The notes: generated from the letters alone by a model not told the origin. A stretch of DNA of 55,312 nt from Streptomyces albipurpureus (GCF_023701525.1 NZ_JAMQAW010000031.1:1-55312), one strand, 5' to 3'; shown: positions 33,886 to 43,166, counted from the stretch's first letter. Numbers and translations: made by a program.

Positions 33886-34085
33886 TGGGGCGAGATTCGG
33901 GGTGTCTCCAAGTGAGGTTCCAGGTTCCACTTGCTCGCTGAGTGATCTCCTTGGCCCGTCTGCGTGGCCATGCGTCCGGGCCCACCCCAGGTGAAGCGGT
34001 CGCTAGGTGTCTTTCGTGGCTTTTGCGGTGATCTACATCACGGACTGTCTGTTGTCTTCTGGCCAAGGCCTGACAGGATCGATTT

Positions 34086-34748
34086 ATGGCCGAACAGATG
34101 TCCAAGGAGTCCATCGAACGGGTGTGGCAAGACGTCATAGCCACCGCATGCAGAACGGCCGGTGCGGGCCTGGTAGTCGGCACATCCGGCAATGTCTCCG
34201 CACGAGTCGGCTCCCTGGTGGTGGTCACACCCAGCGGAGTGCCGTACGAGCAGCTCACCGTCGCCGACGTGGTGGCCGTCGACCTCGCTGGGCAGCAGAT
34301 GGTCGGTGACCTCAAGCCCACCAGTGAACTACCGCTCCACCTGGAGGTTTACCGGAATTCCCAGGCCCGTGCGGTCGTTCACACCCACGCCGTCCACGCC
34401 ACCGCCGTCTCCACTCTCGTCGATGAGCTACCGCCGATCCACTACATGACCGCCGACCTCGGCGGCCCCGTGCGAGTGGCCCCGTACGCCCTCTACGGCA
34501 CGGATGAACTCGCCCGCAACATGCGGCGGGCCCTGGCGGGGCGCACCGCGTGCCTGCTCCAGAACCACGGCACGATCGCCCATGGGGACACCTTGGCTCG
34601 GGCATATGACCGCACGGCCCAACTGGAGTGGATGTGCCAGGTCTGGCTGACCGCGTCGTCGGTGCCCGGTCTGCGGCCCTCGCTGCTCTCATCCGCCCAG
34701 CTCGACGAGGTGGCCGCTCGACTTCGCGGCTATGGCCAACGTCCCTGA
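34086..34748 (+). CDS. Class II aldolase/adducin-family protein
   Basis: The 220-residue protein resembles L-fuculose-phosphate aldolase. It has the phosphate-binding G-T-S-G-N-V-S-A loop and VVTPSG near the N terminus, E-L-P-L-H-L-E with the catalytic Glu, the zinc pair in VVHTHAVHATAVS, and a third His in LLQNHGTIAHGDTL. It should cleave or form sugar-phosphate aldols with zinc, but could also be a decarboxylase or methylthioribulose-phosphate dehydratase. No sugar-catabolic partner is adjacent. A nearby in-frame ATG (34098) is the alternative start. Confidence 0.88.
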   Translation: MAEQMSKESIERVWQDVIATACRTAGAGLVVGTSGNVSARVGSLVVVTPSGVPYEQLTVADVVAVDLAGQQMVGDLKPTSELPLHLEVYRNSQARAVVHTHAVHATAVSTLVDELPPIHYMTADLGGPVRVAPYALYGTDELARNMRRALAGRTACLLQNHGTIAHGDTLARAYDRTAQLEWMCQVWLTASSVPGLRPSLLSSAQLDEVAARLRGYGQRP

Positions 34749-36034
34749 CGGCACGTTCCGCTTAGGGGCTCCCACGGCGCGCTGGCGGTGACGGAAGGCC
34801 GTCTGGGCCATCGCTCGGGCGCAAGGGGCCGCGATGCCTTTCGAACGGGCGGCCCAGCCGTCTCCGACGAGGGCGCGGCCACTGTCCGGTGCCGCGGGAC
34901 CGGCAAGCCGGCAATAGGCGCCCTTCGCGGTCCTCAAGGCCCACCCGGGAAAGCCCTCCCCCCGGGTGGAATCCAGGCTGCGCGGTCATGGTGCACCACC
35001 CTCGGTGACCGAAGCTGCCTCGGACCATCGGTCGCTCTGGCCGAATCTCGTTGGCTCGGTTGGCCAGCCTGCCCGCCGTGACTTCGCGGAGCACCTTCCT
35101 GGGGTTCGGGATGCCCGGGGAGCCGATGGGCCATGAGGCCGGTCGGGTCGCGGCACGGGTCGGCGCGGAGTCGGTTGCGTAGCGGGCGGGCGGTAGCGAG
35201 CCCGGAGCGTGGGTGCGGTGCTGCCGGGAGCCATGGCTGACGCCTGGGCGCGGGCGGCTCGGGTCATGGGCTTGCCCCAGGGGTCTGCCGCAGCGGTGCG
35301 GCGGGCGGAACCGAGCCCCGCACCGCCCATTGGCTCCAAAGCCGCGCAGGGGGCCGCTGAAGGCCCCAGCGAGTCCATCGCGCGGAGGGGCAGGCGTAGG
35401 GCGATCCTGTTTCCCCCGCCAGGGGGTGGGCCAGGACCGTGCGGCCCAGAAGGTGACCCGTAGACGCGCGGAACGCCCCCAGCGCCCAGGTACCTGGCTC
35501 GCGAACGGTCGCCTGGGGATCGTCCCCGTAGCCCCTGCGAGTGACTCCGGCCCTGCGAGGACTCCGGCTCCGCGCGGGCACCCTCACTCCGCGAGTGAGC
35601 CCTGCTCCGAGCCCTGGCCCCGACCGCCGGCCAGGCTGCGACGCCGAGAGCTCGCCAACCACCACATCGCCTGCCCCGCCTGGGGATCGGTCGGATGCGC
35701 GGATCGAGACCCCGACAGCCGACTGACCGCGAGTGGCCTAGAGCCGCGGGCTCTCATCGAGCGACGGTCCAAGGGCCCGCCCGCCACGCGTCGCGCCGCG
35801 CACCGCGGGTGGCGGCCGGCTGCGTCCCGGCACCGCCCACGACCGTCTCGATCAAGGAGAGAACCCAAGGGAGAACCAAGGAGAAGGGGCCCCGCGCCGG
35901 GTTCGCGCATCCCCGCCGGACACACCTTTAGTCCGCTGCCAGGCAGCCGCGTCAGAGCCGCTGACCGGCGAACGGTGGCCATGGGAGGGGCCCGCCCACT
36001 GGCAGAGCGGCCCAGCCGTGCCGACACTGGGGTG
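34749..36034. other. 1.29-kb G+C-rich region without a supported gene
   Basis: Open frames occur in nearly every frame, including a long one running into the next gene from 35213. Their translations are Pro/Arg/Ala/Gly-rich without family resemblance. A small hairpin CTCACT...AGTGAG lies near 35583-35600, next to partly repeated phrases (CTGCGAGTGACTCCGG and CTGCGAGGACTCCGG). I see no RNA gene or mobile element in it. Confidence 0.45.
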
Positions 36035-37162
36035 GTGCGCCCTGTAACCGCGACGGCAGCGGCCGTCACCACTCTGCTCGGCGTTGGCGCGGCTGCGATC
36101 GCGGCCGGCCGCTACGCAAGCGATGCGGCCCTCAAGATCGCGCCCGACCGACCGCTCCCCGGCGATCCCCGGCTCACCGTGCACGCCACGGCCGCCGGAC
36201 AGATCACCCTGACCCGCACTCTCGCCGCACAGCGGCCCGGCACCTATGGACTCGCCGGGCAAGACGTCCACGCCATCGTCGGTCCGGCGCTCGACGGCGT
36301 ACCGCATCCCGTCGACACCGTGGTACGCCGACTGGAGAGCATCGGCCACGGCACCCTGGAGCCGGGAACCAAGGTGCGAATGACCCCGCAGCTTCATATC
36401 GGTGACCCGACCAGCGCACTCGGCATCGAACACATCGACGTCAGTGTGCCCGGCGAGCTCGGCCCGCTGCCGGCCTGGTACGTGCCTGGTCCCCGCGACA
36501 CCTGGGTGATCGCCGTACACGGTCTGGGAGCCACCCGCGAACACCCCTTGAACCTCCTGCCGTTCCTGCACGGTCGACGGTTGCCCGTGCTCGGCATCGG
36601 CTACCGCGGGGACCCCGACGCCCCTGAAGCACCCGAGGGAATCGGGCACCTCGGCTACACGGAGTGGCGCGACCTCGATGCCGCCCTCCGCTTCGCCGTC
36701 CGCAACGGTGCGAACCGGGTGGTTCTCCACGGCTGGTCCACCGGCGCCACCATGGCCCTGCACGCTGCGGCGAACTCCGCCCTGCGGGACCGGGTCAGCG
36801 GGCTCGTGCTGGACTCCCCGGTGCTTGACCGCGAGGCCACCCTGCGCGCGCTGGCCACAGCCCGCCATCTGCCGGGACCGCTGGTGCCGCTCGCCGTCAA
36901 GGCAGCCCAGAGCAAGGCCGGCCTGCTGGGCGATCAGCCGTTCGCTGCCGGTGACACCCAGCTCCCCACGGTGCCAACGTTGATCATCCACGGGCCCGAT
37001 GACACCATCGCGCCCTGGCGGTCATCGCGTGAACTTGTCGCCCGCCGACCCGAACTGATCCAGCTCCACACCGTTCGCAGCGCCCCGCACGCCGCCATGT
37101 GGAACGCGGATCCCGCCCGCTACGAAGAGGCGCTCCGTCGCTTCCTCACCCCGCTGATGTAG
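36035..37162 (+). CDS. Alpha/beta hydrolase with N-terminal membrane anchor
   Basis: The 375-residue protein opens with a hydrophobic helix (TAAAVTTLLGVGAAAIAAG), then about 120 residues of beta structure, then an alpha/beta hydrolase domain. Motifs are HGLGATREH (oxyanion loop), nucleophile Ser in LHGWSTGATMALHA, Asp in IIHGPDDTIAPW, and catalytic His in SAPHAAMWN. The likely role is an esterase or peptidase-like hydrolase at the membrane face; substrate is unknown. GTG codons at 36032 and 36035 are both possible. The frame upstream is low-complexity and the helix position argues for a start here. No clear ribosome site precedes it. Confidence 0.82.
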   Translation: MRPVTATAAAVTTLLGVGAAAIAAGRYASDAALKIAPDRPLPGDPRLTVHATAAGQITLTRTLAAQRPGTYGLAGQDVHAIVGPALDGVPHPVDTVVRRLESIGHGTLEPGTKVRMTPQLHIGDPTSALGIEHIDVSVPGELGPLPAWYVPGPRDTWVIAVHGLGATREHPLNLLPFLHGRRLPVLGIGYRGDPDAPEAPEGIGHLGYTEWRDLDAALRFAVRNGANRVVLHGWSTGATMALHAAANSALRDRVSGLVLDSPVLDREATLRALATARHLPGPLVPLAVKAAQSKAGLLGDQPFAAGDTQLPTVPTLIIHGPDDTIAPWRSSRELVARRPELIQLHTVRSAPHAAMWNADPARYEEALRRFLTPLM

Positions 37163-37213
37163 CACCGGTCCGTAGGCCGACTCGGTCCCCGGCCCGCTGG
37201 CGACGGCACCGCC

Positions 37214-37257
37214 GAACCCTCGGTTAATTGGTTCCGAACCCTCGGTTAATTGGTTCC
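37214..37257. repeat. Exact 22-bp tandem duplication
   Basis: Two identical 22-bp units stand head to tail, each running from GAACCCTCGG to TTAATTGGTTCC. The second unit ends 39 bases before the GTG start at 37297. Each unit has an A/T-rich centre (GGTTAATTGGTT) unusual for this genome, flanked by GAACC/GGTTC, so it could be a duplicated protein-binding site. Confidence 0.9.
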
Positions 37258-37296
37258 GTTTGGGCTTTCGGGCCGTCAGCGGGAAGACTGTTCCCC

Positions 37297-38817
37297 GTGA
37301 CGTCCCGAAAGCCTGATGAGCAATTGGCGCGCAACTCCAGACTTCGTCTTGTCCGCCCGCGACCGCTGGCCACCGCCCGGCGGGCCGTGACGACCCGGCG
37401 CACCCGGCCGGCGCCGAGGCCCCCCGAGGGCACACCTCCGCCGGCGGAGCTCGCCCGTCAGGCGCGCGAGGTCCTTGCCGACGCCGTACGAATCGCCCGC
37501 TGGGCAGCGGTGGAGCGCGATCCCCGCACGCTGCCGCTCGCCGACCAAGCCCAAGAACGTGCCGCCGAAGCGCTGGCGCTGACCCCACTCCAGGTCCGTG
37601 CGGGCTGGGATCGAGCGCGACTTGCCGGCCTGGTCGAAATCCACGGGAAAACCGCCCGCCCGGGGTGGCGGCTGCGTGCCTGGGACCGCGATGACATGGC
37701 CGTGCTCCGCGGCTGGGTCGCACTGTTCGACGCTTGGTCGCTGGCGCACCCGGCTCCCCCTGAGATCGCTCCCACCGCGGTCGCGGAGGTAGTGGAAGCC
37801 GTTCCCCAACTACTCTCCCTCCTCCAGCTCTCGGCCGGTCCCGTACTGACGGCCGCACTGCTCGACCTCCTGGAACAACGGGTGGCCGAGCTGCGTGAGG
37901 AACGCTGCGAAGTCCCCTACGGACCAGACCATCCGCACCCCGCACCAAGCCCCGAGCCCGCCGCCGACGGCCTTCCCAGTACCGCCTCCACTGCTCAGTC
38001 CAGCGTCCCGGGCGCTGGTGCCGCTCCCTGGGAGCCCGCTGCCGCGGCTGATCCGGTCTCCGATTCAGCCACCGAGACGAGTGTTCCGGTTGCGCCGGTC
38101 TCCCTTCTTCTCCACTGGGCCCTCGCGGGCCTGGCCTCCGTCGGCGCACTCACCCTCGACCAGGACCGCTCCGCCACCCTCACCCCCCTCGGCAACTGGG
38201 CGGTCTGGGTCAAACTGGAGCAGATCTGCGTCGCGGCCCAGAGCCCGGCCGGCAACATCGAGCAGCCCGCTGAGGACATGCTCCGCGGCTGCGCACGCCT
38301 CACCCCCGGTCCCGCCCGCGTTGAATACCGAGCCTGGCTCGCCGCCCGTACGGTCTCCAGCGCCGTCGCCGAACTACTCGACGTCGCGCGCGGCGATGAC
38401 GCACTTCTGCGCGGACTGGCCTTCGAAGCCCTCAGGGTCGTCGGCGGACCAGCAGAGCCCGAGGTGCGCACCGCCGCGCAGGAGCTCTCACTGCGTCCCT
38501 ATGCCCTGCTGTGGATCGCCGAGTACGAAGGCATGGACCCCGAGGACGCCCACGATGTCCTCACCCGTGAGGAATCGACCTGGCTCTGGGTGGACACCGC
38601 GGCCGCCGTCGCCGACCACGGCGAGCCCCAACTACTGCTGCGCCACCTCGACTCGGCGGTCCAGGGCACGGTCCCGGCACTCCTGGACGAGGTCCGTTCC
38701 GGTCGTCACCCTCGCACGGTCCAAGTCCTGGTTGCCCTGGCCGCCGCCCATCCCGACCCAGCCCTCGCCAAAGCCGTGCGCCGGGCAGCGTTCCAGGTGC
38801 ACTCCGGCGGAGCGTGA
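37297..38817 (+). CDS. Large Streptomyces protein of unknown function
   Basis: The 506-residue protein is soluble and mostly helical, with no signal peptide or membrane helix. It falls into two parts separated by a Pro/Ala/Ser-rich linker (about 210-270). The N-terminal half includes a segment around ALALTPLQVRAGWDRARLAGLVEIHG resembling a winged-helix-like fold and a helical bundle after it. The C-terminal half repeats helices with leucine-rich, HEAT-like spacing (LRHLDSAVQGTVPALLDEV, VQVLVALAAAHPDPALAKAV). No catalytic motif is visible. The GTG at 37297 is chosen because the TTG-initiated longer frame begins inside the tandem repeat. Function cannot be assigned. Confidence 0.7.
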   Translation: MTSRKPDEQLARNSRLRLVRPRPLATARRAVTTRRTRPAPRPPEGTPPPAELARQAREVLADAVRIARWAAVERDPRTLPLADQAQERAAEALALTPLQVRAGWDRARLAGLVEIHGKTARPGWRLRAWDRDDMAVLRGWVALFDAWSLAHPAPPEIAPTAVAEVVEAVPQLLSLLQLSAGPVLTAALLDLLEQRVAELREERCEVPYGPDHPHPAPSPEPAADGLPSTASTAQSSVPGAGAAPWEPAAAADPVSDSATETSVPVAPVSLLLHWALAGLASVGALTLDQDRSATLTPLGNWAVWVKLEQICVAAQSPAGNIEQPAEDMLRGCARLTPGPARVEYRAWLAARTVSSAVAELLDVARGDDALLRGLAFEALRVVGGPAEPEVRTAAQELSLRPYALLWIAEYEGMDPEDAHDVLTREESTWLWVDTAAAVADHGEPQLLLRHLDSAVQGTVPALLDEVRSGRHPRTVQVLVALAAAHPDPALAKAVRRAAFQVHSGGA

Positions 38818-39205
38818 CCCCGCGCGTCGGGGGCTTCCCCCAGGGCCCCCGGCCGCTCTCCAACCTGCCCGAAGAGCAGCCGACTTAAGTCCCTTCGGTG
38901 TGCTTTGGCATGATCCATGATGTAGGTCCCGAAGCTCGCCATTCGTGCTTCGTAGGTCGACCTCCGTATCCCCCTGCGCCAACCAGTCCCGCACCCTTGG
39001 CCCTACTCGCTCGGGACCTGCGCGATGTGCGCGCCGTACACAACCGCTCGCCCCGAACACGCGGCCACACCACCTGCGAGGACGAACACTCCCGCCCCAC
39101 CCTGGGGACGGGCCGCCAACTCCCCTCCCGCCGATGCCGGCTTGGTGAGAGCGCCACCAGGCGGCTGTCGGGGCGTGGCGAGTCCCCGCCGCCTGGCTGG
39201 CCGGA
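38818..39205. other. Gene-free convergent intergenic region
   Basis: About 390 bp between the stops of the unknown protein and the small HTH gene. A short direct repeat CATGATCCATGATG lies near 38910. No gene or strong hairpin is supported. Confidence 0.4.
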
Positions 39206-39484
39206 TCACTTCTTCTTCCAGCGGCTGACGCCCTTCGAGATCTGGTCGACTCGCGGCACGGACAGGCCCGTCAGCTCCGCGATCGCGCGGAGCGTCTTCC
39301 CCTGCCCGCGCAACTCCCTGATGGCATCCCCGCGCACTCGTTTGACGCGTACCACGGCGGCGGGCAGGAGATCGTCACCCAGGAGTCTCGCGGCAGCCTC
39401 TCGCTCGACGGGGTCCGCGATGTCGTCAGCGAGTGCCATGGCCGCGTCGATATGGGCTGCCATCTGTGTACGAAGATCAGTCAT
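39206..39484 (-). CDS. Small helix-turn-helix DNA-binding protein
   Basis: The 92-residue protein has an N-terminal helical half (MTDLRTQMAAHIDAAMALADDIADPVERE), then a sigma-region-4-like or resolvase-like HTH near the C terminus: AIRELRGQGKTLRAIAELTG with SVPRVDQISKGV as the recognition helix, and a basic end WKKK. The ATG is supported by a promoter placed so that transcription would begin at the start codon. An inverted repeat over the -10 box makes autoregulation likely. Family and targets are unknown. Confidence 0.78.
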   Translation of the reverse strand: MTDLRTQMAAHIDAAMALADDIADPVEREAAARLLGDDLLPAAVVRVKRVRGDAIRELRGQGKTLRAIAELTGLSVPRVDQISKGVSRWKKK

Positions 39485-39486
39485 GG

Positions 39487-39519
39487 GTCGACCGTAGGTC
39501 GATCCACCCCAGAATTCAA
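39487..39519 (-). promoter_or_regulatory. Leaderless-type promoter with overlapping inverted repeat
   Basis: On the minus strand, TTGAAT (39514-39519) and TACGGT (39491-39496) are exactly 17 bases apart. Transcription seven bases further would begin at the A of the ATG at 39484. The inverted repeat ATCGACC-TAC-GGTCGAC (39487-39503) covers the -10 box, with six of seven positions paired. There is no Shine-Dalgarno sequence, consistent with a leaderless mRNA. Confidence 0.7.
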
Positions 39520-39791
39520 GGCCCCCTTTACGTGCTGTGTCGGTTCCCTGCGGCGACATCGTCAAGGCGGCGGTCGAAGCGGACGGCGCAAGGGGGCTGT
39601 GGGTGCAATCGGACCTCTCCGTGCGTCGAGGCCGGCGTGTCCCCGCGCCCCCGCCGTGGGTGCTCGCTCCGATGGGCTCCGTCACTTCCTTCGGTTGCTT
39701 CCTTCGCGCGCCGGGATGTGATCTGCGTCTCGGCCCGCGCCGCCCTGGGCGCCACCCACCGGTCACCGGCTCCGCCCAGGGCTCCACTGCC
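39520..39791. other. Gene-free region between the small HTH gene and the metallopeptidase
   Basis: About 270 bp with no supported gene. Frames crossing it translate to Arg/Ala/Pro-rich sequence only. Confidence 0.35.
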
Positions 39792-40682
39792 TCAGCCGAA
39801 GGTGTTGCACCGGGCCATGTCCCCGGTGCGGTAGCCGGTGTGGAACCACTGCTGCCGTTGTGCCGCCGACCCGTGTGTCCAGGTCTCCGGGGTGACCCGC
39901 CCCTGGAGCCGCTCCTGGATGCGGTCGTCGCCGACGGCCGCCGCCGCATCGAGCCCCTCTCCGATGTCGGCGTCCGTCAGATTCGTGAGCAGGGGGCGGC
40001 CGGTCCGCTCGTCCGGAGTGGTCGTGGCGTGATGGGCCCATACGCCGGCGTAGCAGTCGGCCTGCAACTCCACCCGCACCGCGTTGCTCGTGGCCCCCTG
40101 GCGGCCGTCCTGGGCCCGCTGGAGCGTGCCCATCAGGTTCTGCACATGGTGGCCGTACTCGTGTGCCACCACATAGGCCTGGGCGAAGGGGCCGCCGCTC
40201 GACCCGAACTTCGTCCGCAGCTCGTCGAAGAAACCCAGATCCAGATAGACCTGGCGGTCCGCCGGGCAGTAGAACGGCCCCACCGCCGAGCTCGCCGCCC
40301 CGCACGCGGTGTTCACCTGTCCGCTGAACAGCACCGTCCGTGCGTCCGAGTACCTTCCCTGGCGCCTTGGGAACTCCGCTCGCCAGTAGTCCTGGACGCT
40401 GTTGACCACCGCCACGATCCGGCAGTCCTCCCGGCTGTTGGCGTCCGAGCCCCGCCGGCACGCCTGCTCGATCGCCGCCTGAGGGGAAGAGGTCGGGACC
40501 GGCCCGGTGTCCCCGGACGACAACCCCAGCTGCTCGGGGCCCACGCCGAAGAGCAATCCCAGGATCAGCGCGATGAGCCCGGCGATGCCCCCGCCGATGG
40601 TCGCCTTTCCCCCGGGGACGCGGCTGCCCCGCACATCCTTGACCTCGGATGTGTCCAGGTCGGCGTCATCGTCGAACTGCAT
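39792..40682 (-). CDS. Neutral zinc metallopeptidase (YpfJ-like, PF04228 type)
   Basis: The 296-residue protein has a short acidic N terminus (MQFDDDADLDTSEVKDVRG), one membrane helix (IGGGIAGLIALILGLLFGVG), then the peptidase domain outside the membrane. Zinc ligands are in VVAHEYGHHVQNLMG (H-E-x-x-H), with a downstream Glu in VELQADCYAGVWA. Conserved Cys residues (ACGAAS, YCPAD, RCNTFG) may form disulfides. The family is widespread in bacteria with unknown substrates. The ATG at 40682 fits the family's usual start, MQFDDDA. Confidence 0.93.
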   Translation of the reverse strand: MQFDDDADLDTSEVKDVRGSRVPGGKATIGGGIAGLIALILGLLFGVGPEQLGLSSGDTGPVPTSSPQAAIEQACRRGSDANSREDCRIVAVVNSVQDYWRAEFPRRQGRYSDARTVLFSGQVNTACGAASSAVGPFYCPADRQVYLDLGFFDELRTKFGSSGGPFAQAYVVAHEYGHHVQNLMGTLQRAQDGRQGATSNAVRVELQADCYAGVWAHHATTTPDERTGRPLLTNLTDADIGEGLDAAAAVGDDRIQERLQGRVTPETWTHGSAAQRQQWFHTGYRTGDMARCNTFG

Positions 40683-40988
40683 GGGCCACCACCCTCGGCT
40701 TCCGCCCTCGGTGTCGGATTCCCGGCAACGGCACGGCGGCAGCCCGCCGCCCTGCGCCGAGTATCGATCACTCTGGTGTGACTCGCCCCTTTTCGCCCTC
40801 GTGGCGGTGGGGGCGGGCGACGGGAGGCCATAACGTGCCACTCCACCGCACCTGCGCCCCTACACCGGGAAAACCACTTGCAGACCCCCGTTAGACTGGC
40901 CCGTATGGCCACTCTCCTTGTGCATTAGACGGCGTCGAAGCTTCCACGCCCCATCCTTCCGCCGTCCATACCGCCCTGGAGACCGTCC
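40683..40988. other. Divergent intergenic region, metallopeptidase and ABC-F genes
   Basis: About 305 bp that should hold both promoters. I see no distinctive repeat. CTGGAGAC about six bases before 40989 serves as the ABC-F ribosome site. Confidence 0.4.
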
Positions 40989-42587
40989 GTGATCACCGCT
41001 TCCGGCATCGAGTTGCGCGCCGGTGCGCGCATCCTCATCGAGTCCGCTTCCTTCCGCATCGCCAAGGGCGACCGCATCGGCCTGGTCGGTCGCAACGGCG
41101 CGGGGAAGACGACCCTCACCAAGTGCCTCGCCGGCGAAGGCGTCCCCGCCGCCGGCACCATCACCCGCTCCGGCGAGGTGGGCTACCTTCCGCAGGACCC
41201 GCGCACCGGCGATCTCGACATCCTGGCGCGCGACCGCATTCTCTCGGCCCGCAACCTCGACGTCGTGCTCAAGAAGATGCGCGAGAACGAGGACCGGATG
41301 GCGAACGGGCAGGGTGCCACCCGCGAGAAGGCGATGAAGAAGTACGAGCGCCTGGAGACGGAGTTCCTCACCAAGGGCGGCTACGCGGCCGAGGCCGAGG
41401 CAGCCACCATCGCCGCGGCGTTGGGGCTTCCGGACCGTGTCCTTGGCCAGCCCCTCCATACGCTCTCCGGTGGTCAGCGCCGTCGGGTCGAGTTGGCTCG
41501 CATCCTCTTCTCGGACGCCGACACCCTGCTCCTCGATGAGCCGACCAACCACCTTGACGCCGACTCCATCGTGTGGCTGCGGGACTACCTGAGGACCTAC
41601 CGCGGTGGCTTCATCGTCATCTCCCACGATGTCGATCTCGTCGAGACCGTGGTGAACAAGGTGTTCTATCTCGATGCCAACCGGGCCAACATCGATGTCT
41701 ACAACATGGGCTGGAAGCTCTACCAGCAGCAGCGCGAGGCCGATGAGAAGCGCCGCAAGCGCGAGCGGCAGAACGCCGAGAAGAAGGCCGCGGCCCTCAA
41801 TTCCCAGGCCGACAAGATGCGCGCCAAGGCCACCAAGACGGTGGCCGCGCAGAACATGGCCAAGCGGGCCGAGCGGCTGCTCGCCGGTCTGGACGAGGTG
41901 CGGATGAGCGACAAGGTCGCCAAGCTGCGCTTCCCCGAGCCCGCGCCTTGCGGCAAGACCCCGCTGACCGCCGAGGGGCTGTCCAAGTCCTATGGCTCGC
42001 TGGAGATCTTCACCGATGTCGACCTGGCCATCGACAAGGGTTCCCGAGTCGTCATCCTCGGATTGAACGGCGCCGGCAAGACCACCCTGCTGAGGTTGCT
42101 CGGTGGGGTGGAGAAGCCCGACACCGGATCGGTCACCCCGGGGCACGGCCTCAAGCTCGGCTACTACGCCCAGGAGCACGAGACCCTCGACCCGGACCGC
42201 ACGGTCCTGGAGAACATGCGGTCGTCCGCGCCCGACCTCGATCTGGTGGAGGTCCGCAAGACGCTCGGTTCGTTCCTGTTCTCCGGCGACGATGTCGACA
42301 AGCCGGCCGGAGTGCTCTCCGGCGGTGAGAAGACCCGGCTGGCACTGGCGACCCTGGTCGTCTCGTCCGCCAATGTGCTGCTGCTCGATGAGCCCACCAA
42401 CAACCTCGACCCGGCCAGCCGCGCCGAGATCCTCGGTGCGCTGCGCACCTACAAGGGTGCGGTCATCCTCGTCACCCACGATGAAGGAGCCGTCGAAGCC
42501 CTGGAGCCGGAACGGATCATTCTGCTGCCGGACGGCGTCGAGGACCTGTGGGGCGCGGACTACGCGGATCTGGTGGCGCTCGCCTGA
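40989..42587 (+). CDS. ABC-F family ATPase (ribosome-associated type)
   Basis: The 532-residue protein has two ABC domains and no membrane segment. Walker A sequences are GRNGAGKTTL and GLNGAGKTTLL. Signatures are LSGGQRRRVELARIL and LSGGEKTRLALATLV. Walker B/D-loops are LLLDEPTNHLD and LLLDEPTNNLD. A charged coiled-coil linker (about 245-310, QQQREADEKRRKRERQNAEK) is the P-site tRNA interaction motif of ABC-F proteins. It probably acts on the ribosome rather than in transport; antibiotic protection is possible but not shown. The GTG start is supported by GGAG upstream. Confidence 0.95.
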   Translation: MITASGIELRAGARILIESASFRIAKGDRIGLVGRNGAGKTTLTKCLAGEGVPAAGTITRSGEVGYLPQDPRTGDLDILARDRILSARNLDVVLKKMRENEDRMANGQGATREKAMKKYERLETEFLTKGGYAAEAEAATIAAALGLPDRVLGQPLHTLSGGQRRRVELARILFSDADTLLLDEPTNHLDADSIVWLRDYLRTYRGGFIVISHDVDLVETVVNKVFYLDANRANIDVYNMGWKLYQQQREADEKRRKRERQNAEKKAAALNSQADKMRAKATKTVAAQNMAKRAERLLAGLDEVRMSDKVAKLRFPEPAPCGKTPLTAEGLSKSYGSLEIFTDVDLAIDKGSRVVILGLNGAGKTTLLRLLGGVEKPDTGSVTPGHGLKLGYYAQEHETLDPDRTVLENMRSSAPDLDLVEVRKTLGSFLFSGDDVDKPAGVLSGGEKTRLALATLVVSSANVLLLDEPTNNLDPASRAEILGALRTYKGAVILVTHDEGAVEALEPERIILLPDGVEDLWGADYADLVALA

Positions 42588-43166
42588 CCCATGTCCCAGC
42601 CGCCCCAGCCGGAAAGGGGACCGGGAGACCGGGCCGCCGCACCGATGGGGTGCAGGGCGGATCTTCAGGGTTCGGGTTGCAGCCGCTGACCGGCCGGAAC
42701 CCGGAACTACCGCTTCCGATCTGGGACGCAATGGGGGCTTTCGGCCGTATCCCGGGCCGTCTGACCAGGGGCGTCGCCATAAAACCCCGGGCTTGGGCAC
42801 TTCCGGGCCCGGGGGAGACCCGGGCCGTCGCTGATCCACTTCGTATGGATCATTCGGCTCACGGGTGATCCATCATCTGAGTGAGTGCGTCTCATACCGT
42901 GGCGCGGTGCCTCGCGTGATTGCGCTCGATGAGTACCGGCGTGCGCCCGGCCGACTCCGTTTTCCGTACCGTCGCTGACCTGGTAGTTCCTGGGGCAGTT
43001 GATTCTGACGTGCACATTCAACAGACTGGAATCGATCATTCCGGGCGGGTTGATCGTGCTGTGCACGCCAAAGCCGCTCGCACGGACCTTGTCGAATGGG
43101 TGGCCAGGAAGCGCGCAAGGGGTGATCATGAGAAGTCCAGAGCGCACTTCCCATGAGGAGGCACGG
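42588..43166. promoter_or_regulatory. Region upstream of gbn with eight GATC sites and a terminator-like hairpin
   Basis: This 579-bp gap has no gene. GATC occurs at 42660, 42718, 42833, 42848, 42867, 43034, 43052 and 43124, far above the one or two expected at this G+C content. The site at 43034 is central in GGAATCGATCATTCC, an inverted repeat. A hairpin GGCCCGGG/CCCGGGCC at 42806-42826 could end the ABC-F transcript. GAGGAGG six bases before 43167 is a strong ribosome site. Confidence 0.6.

Noticed and set aside
35213..36031. N-terminal extension of the alpha/beta hydrolase frame by about 270 residues
   Set aside because: The extension is Arg/Pro-rich without conservation signs, and a hydrophobic anchor appears right after the GTG codons at 36032/36035.
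40860..42839. 659-residue minus-strand ORF opposite the ABC-F gene
   Set aside because: Antisense shadow of a protein with complete duplicated ABC motifs; its His/Val/Gly-rich translation is typical of reverse complements of G+C-rich genes.
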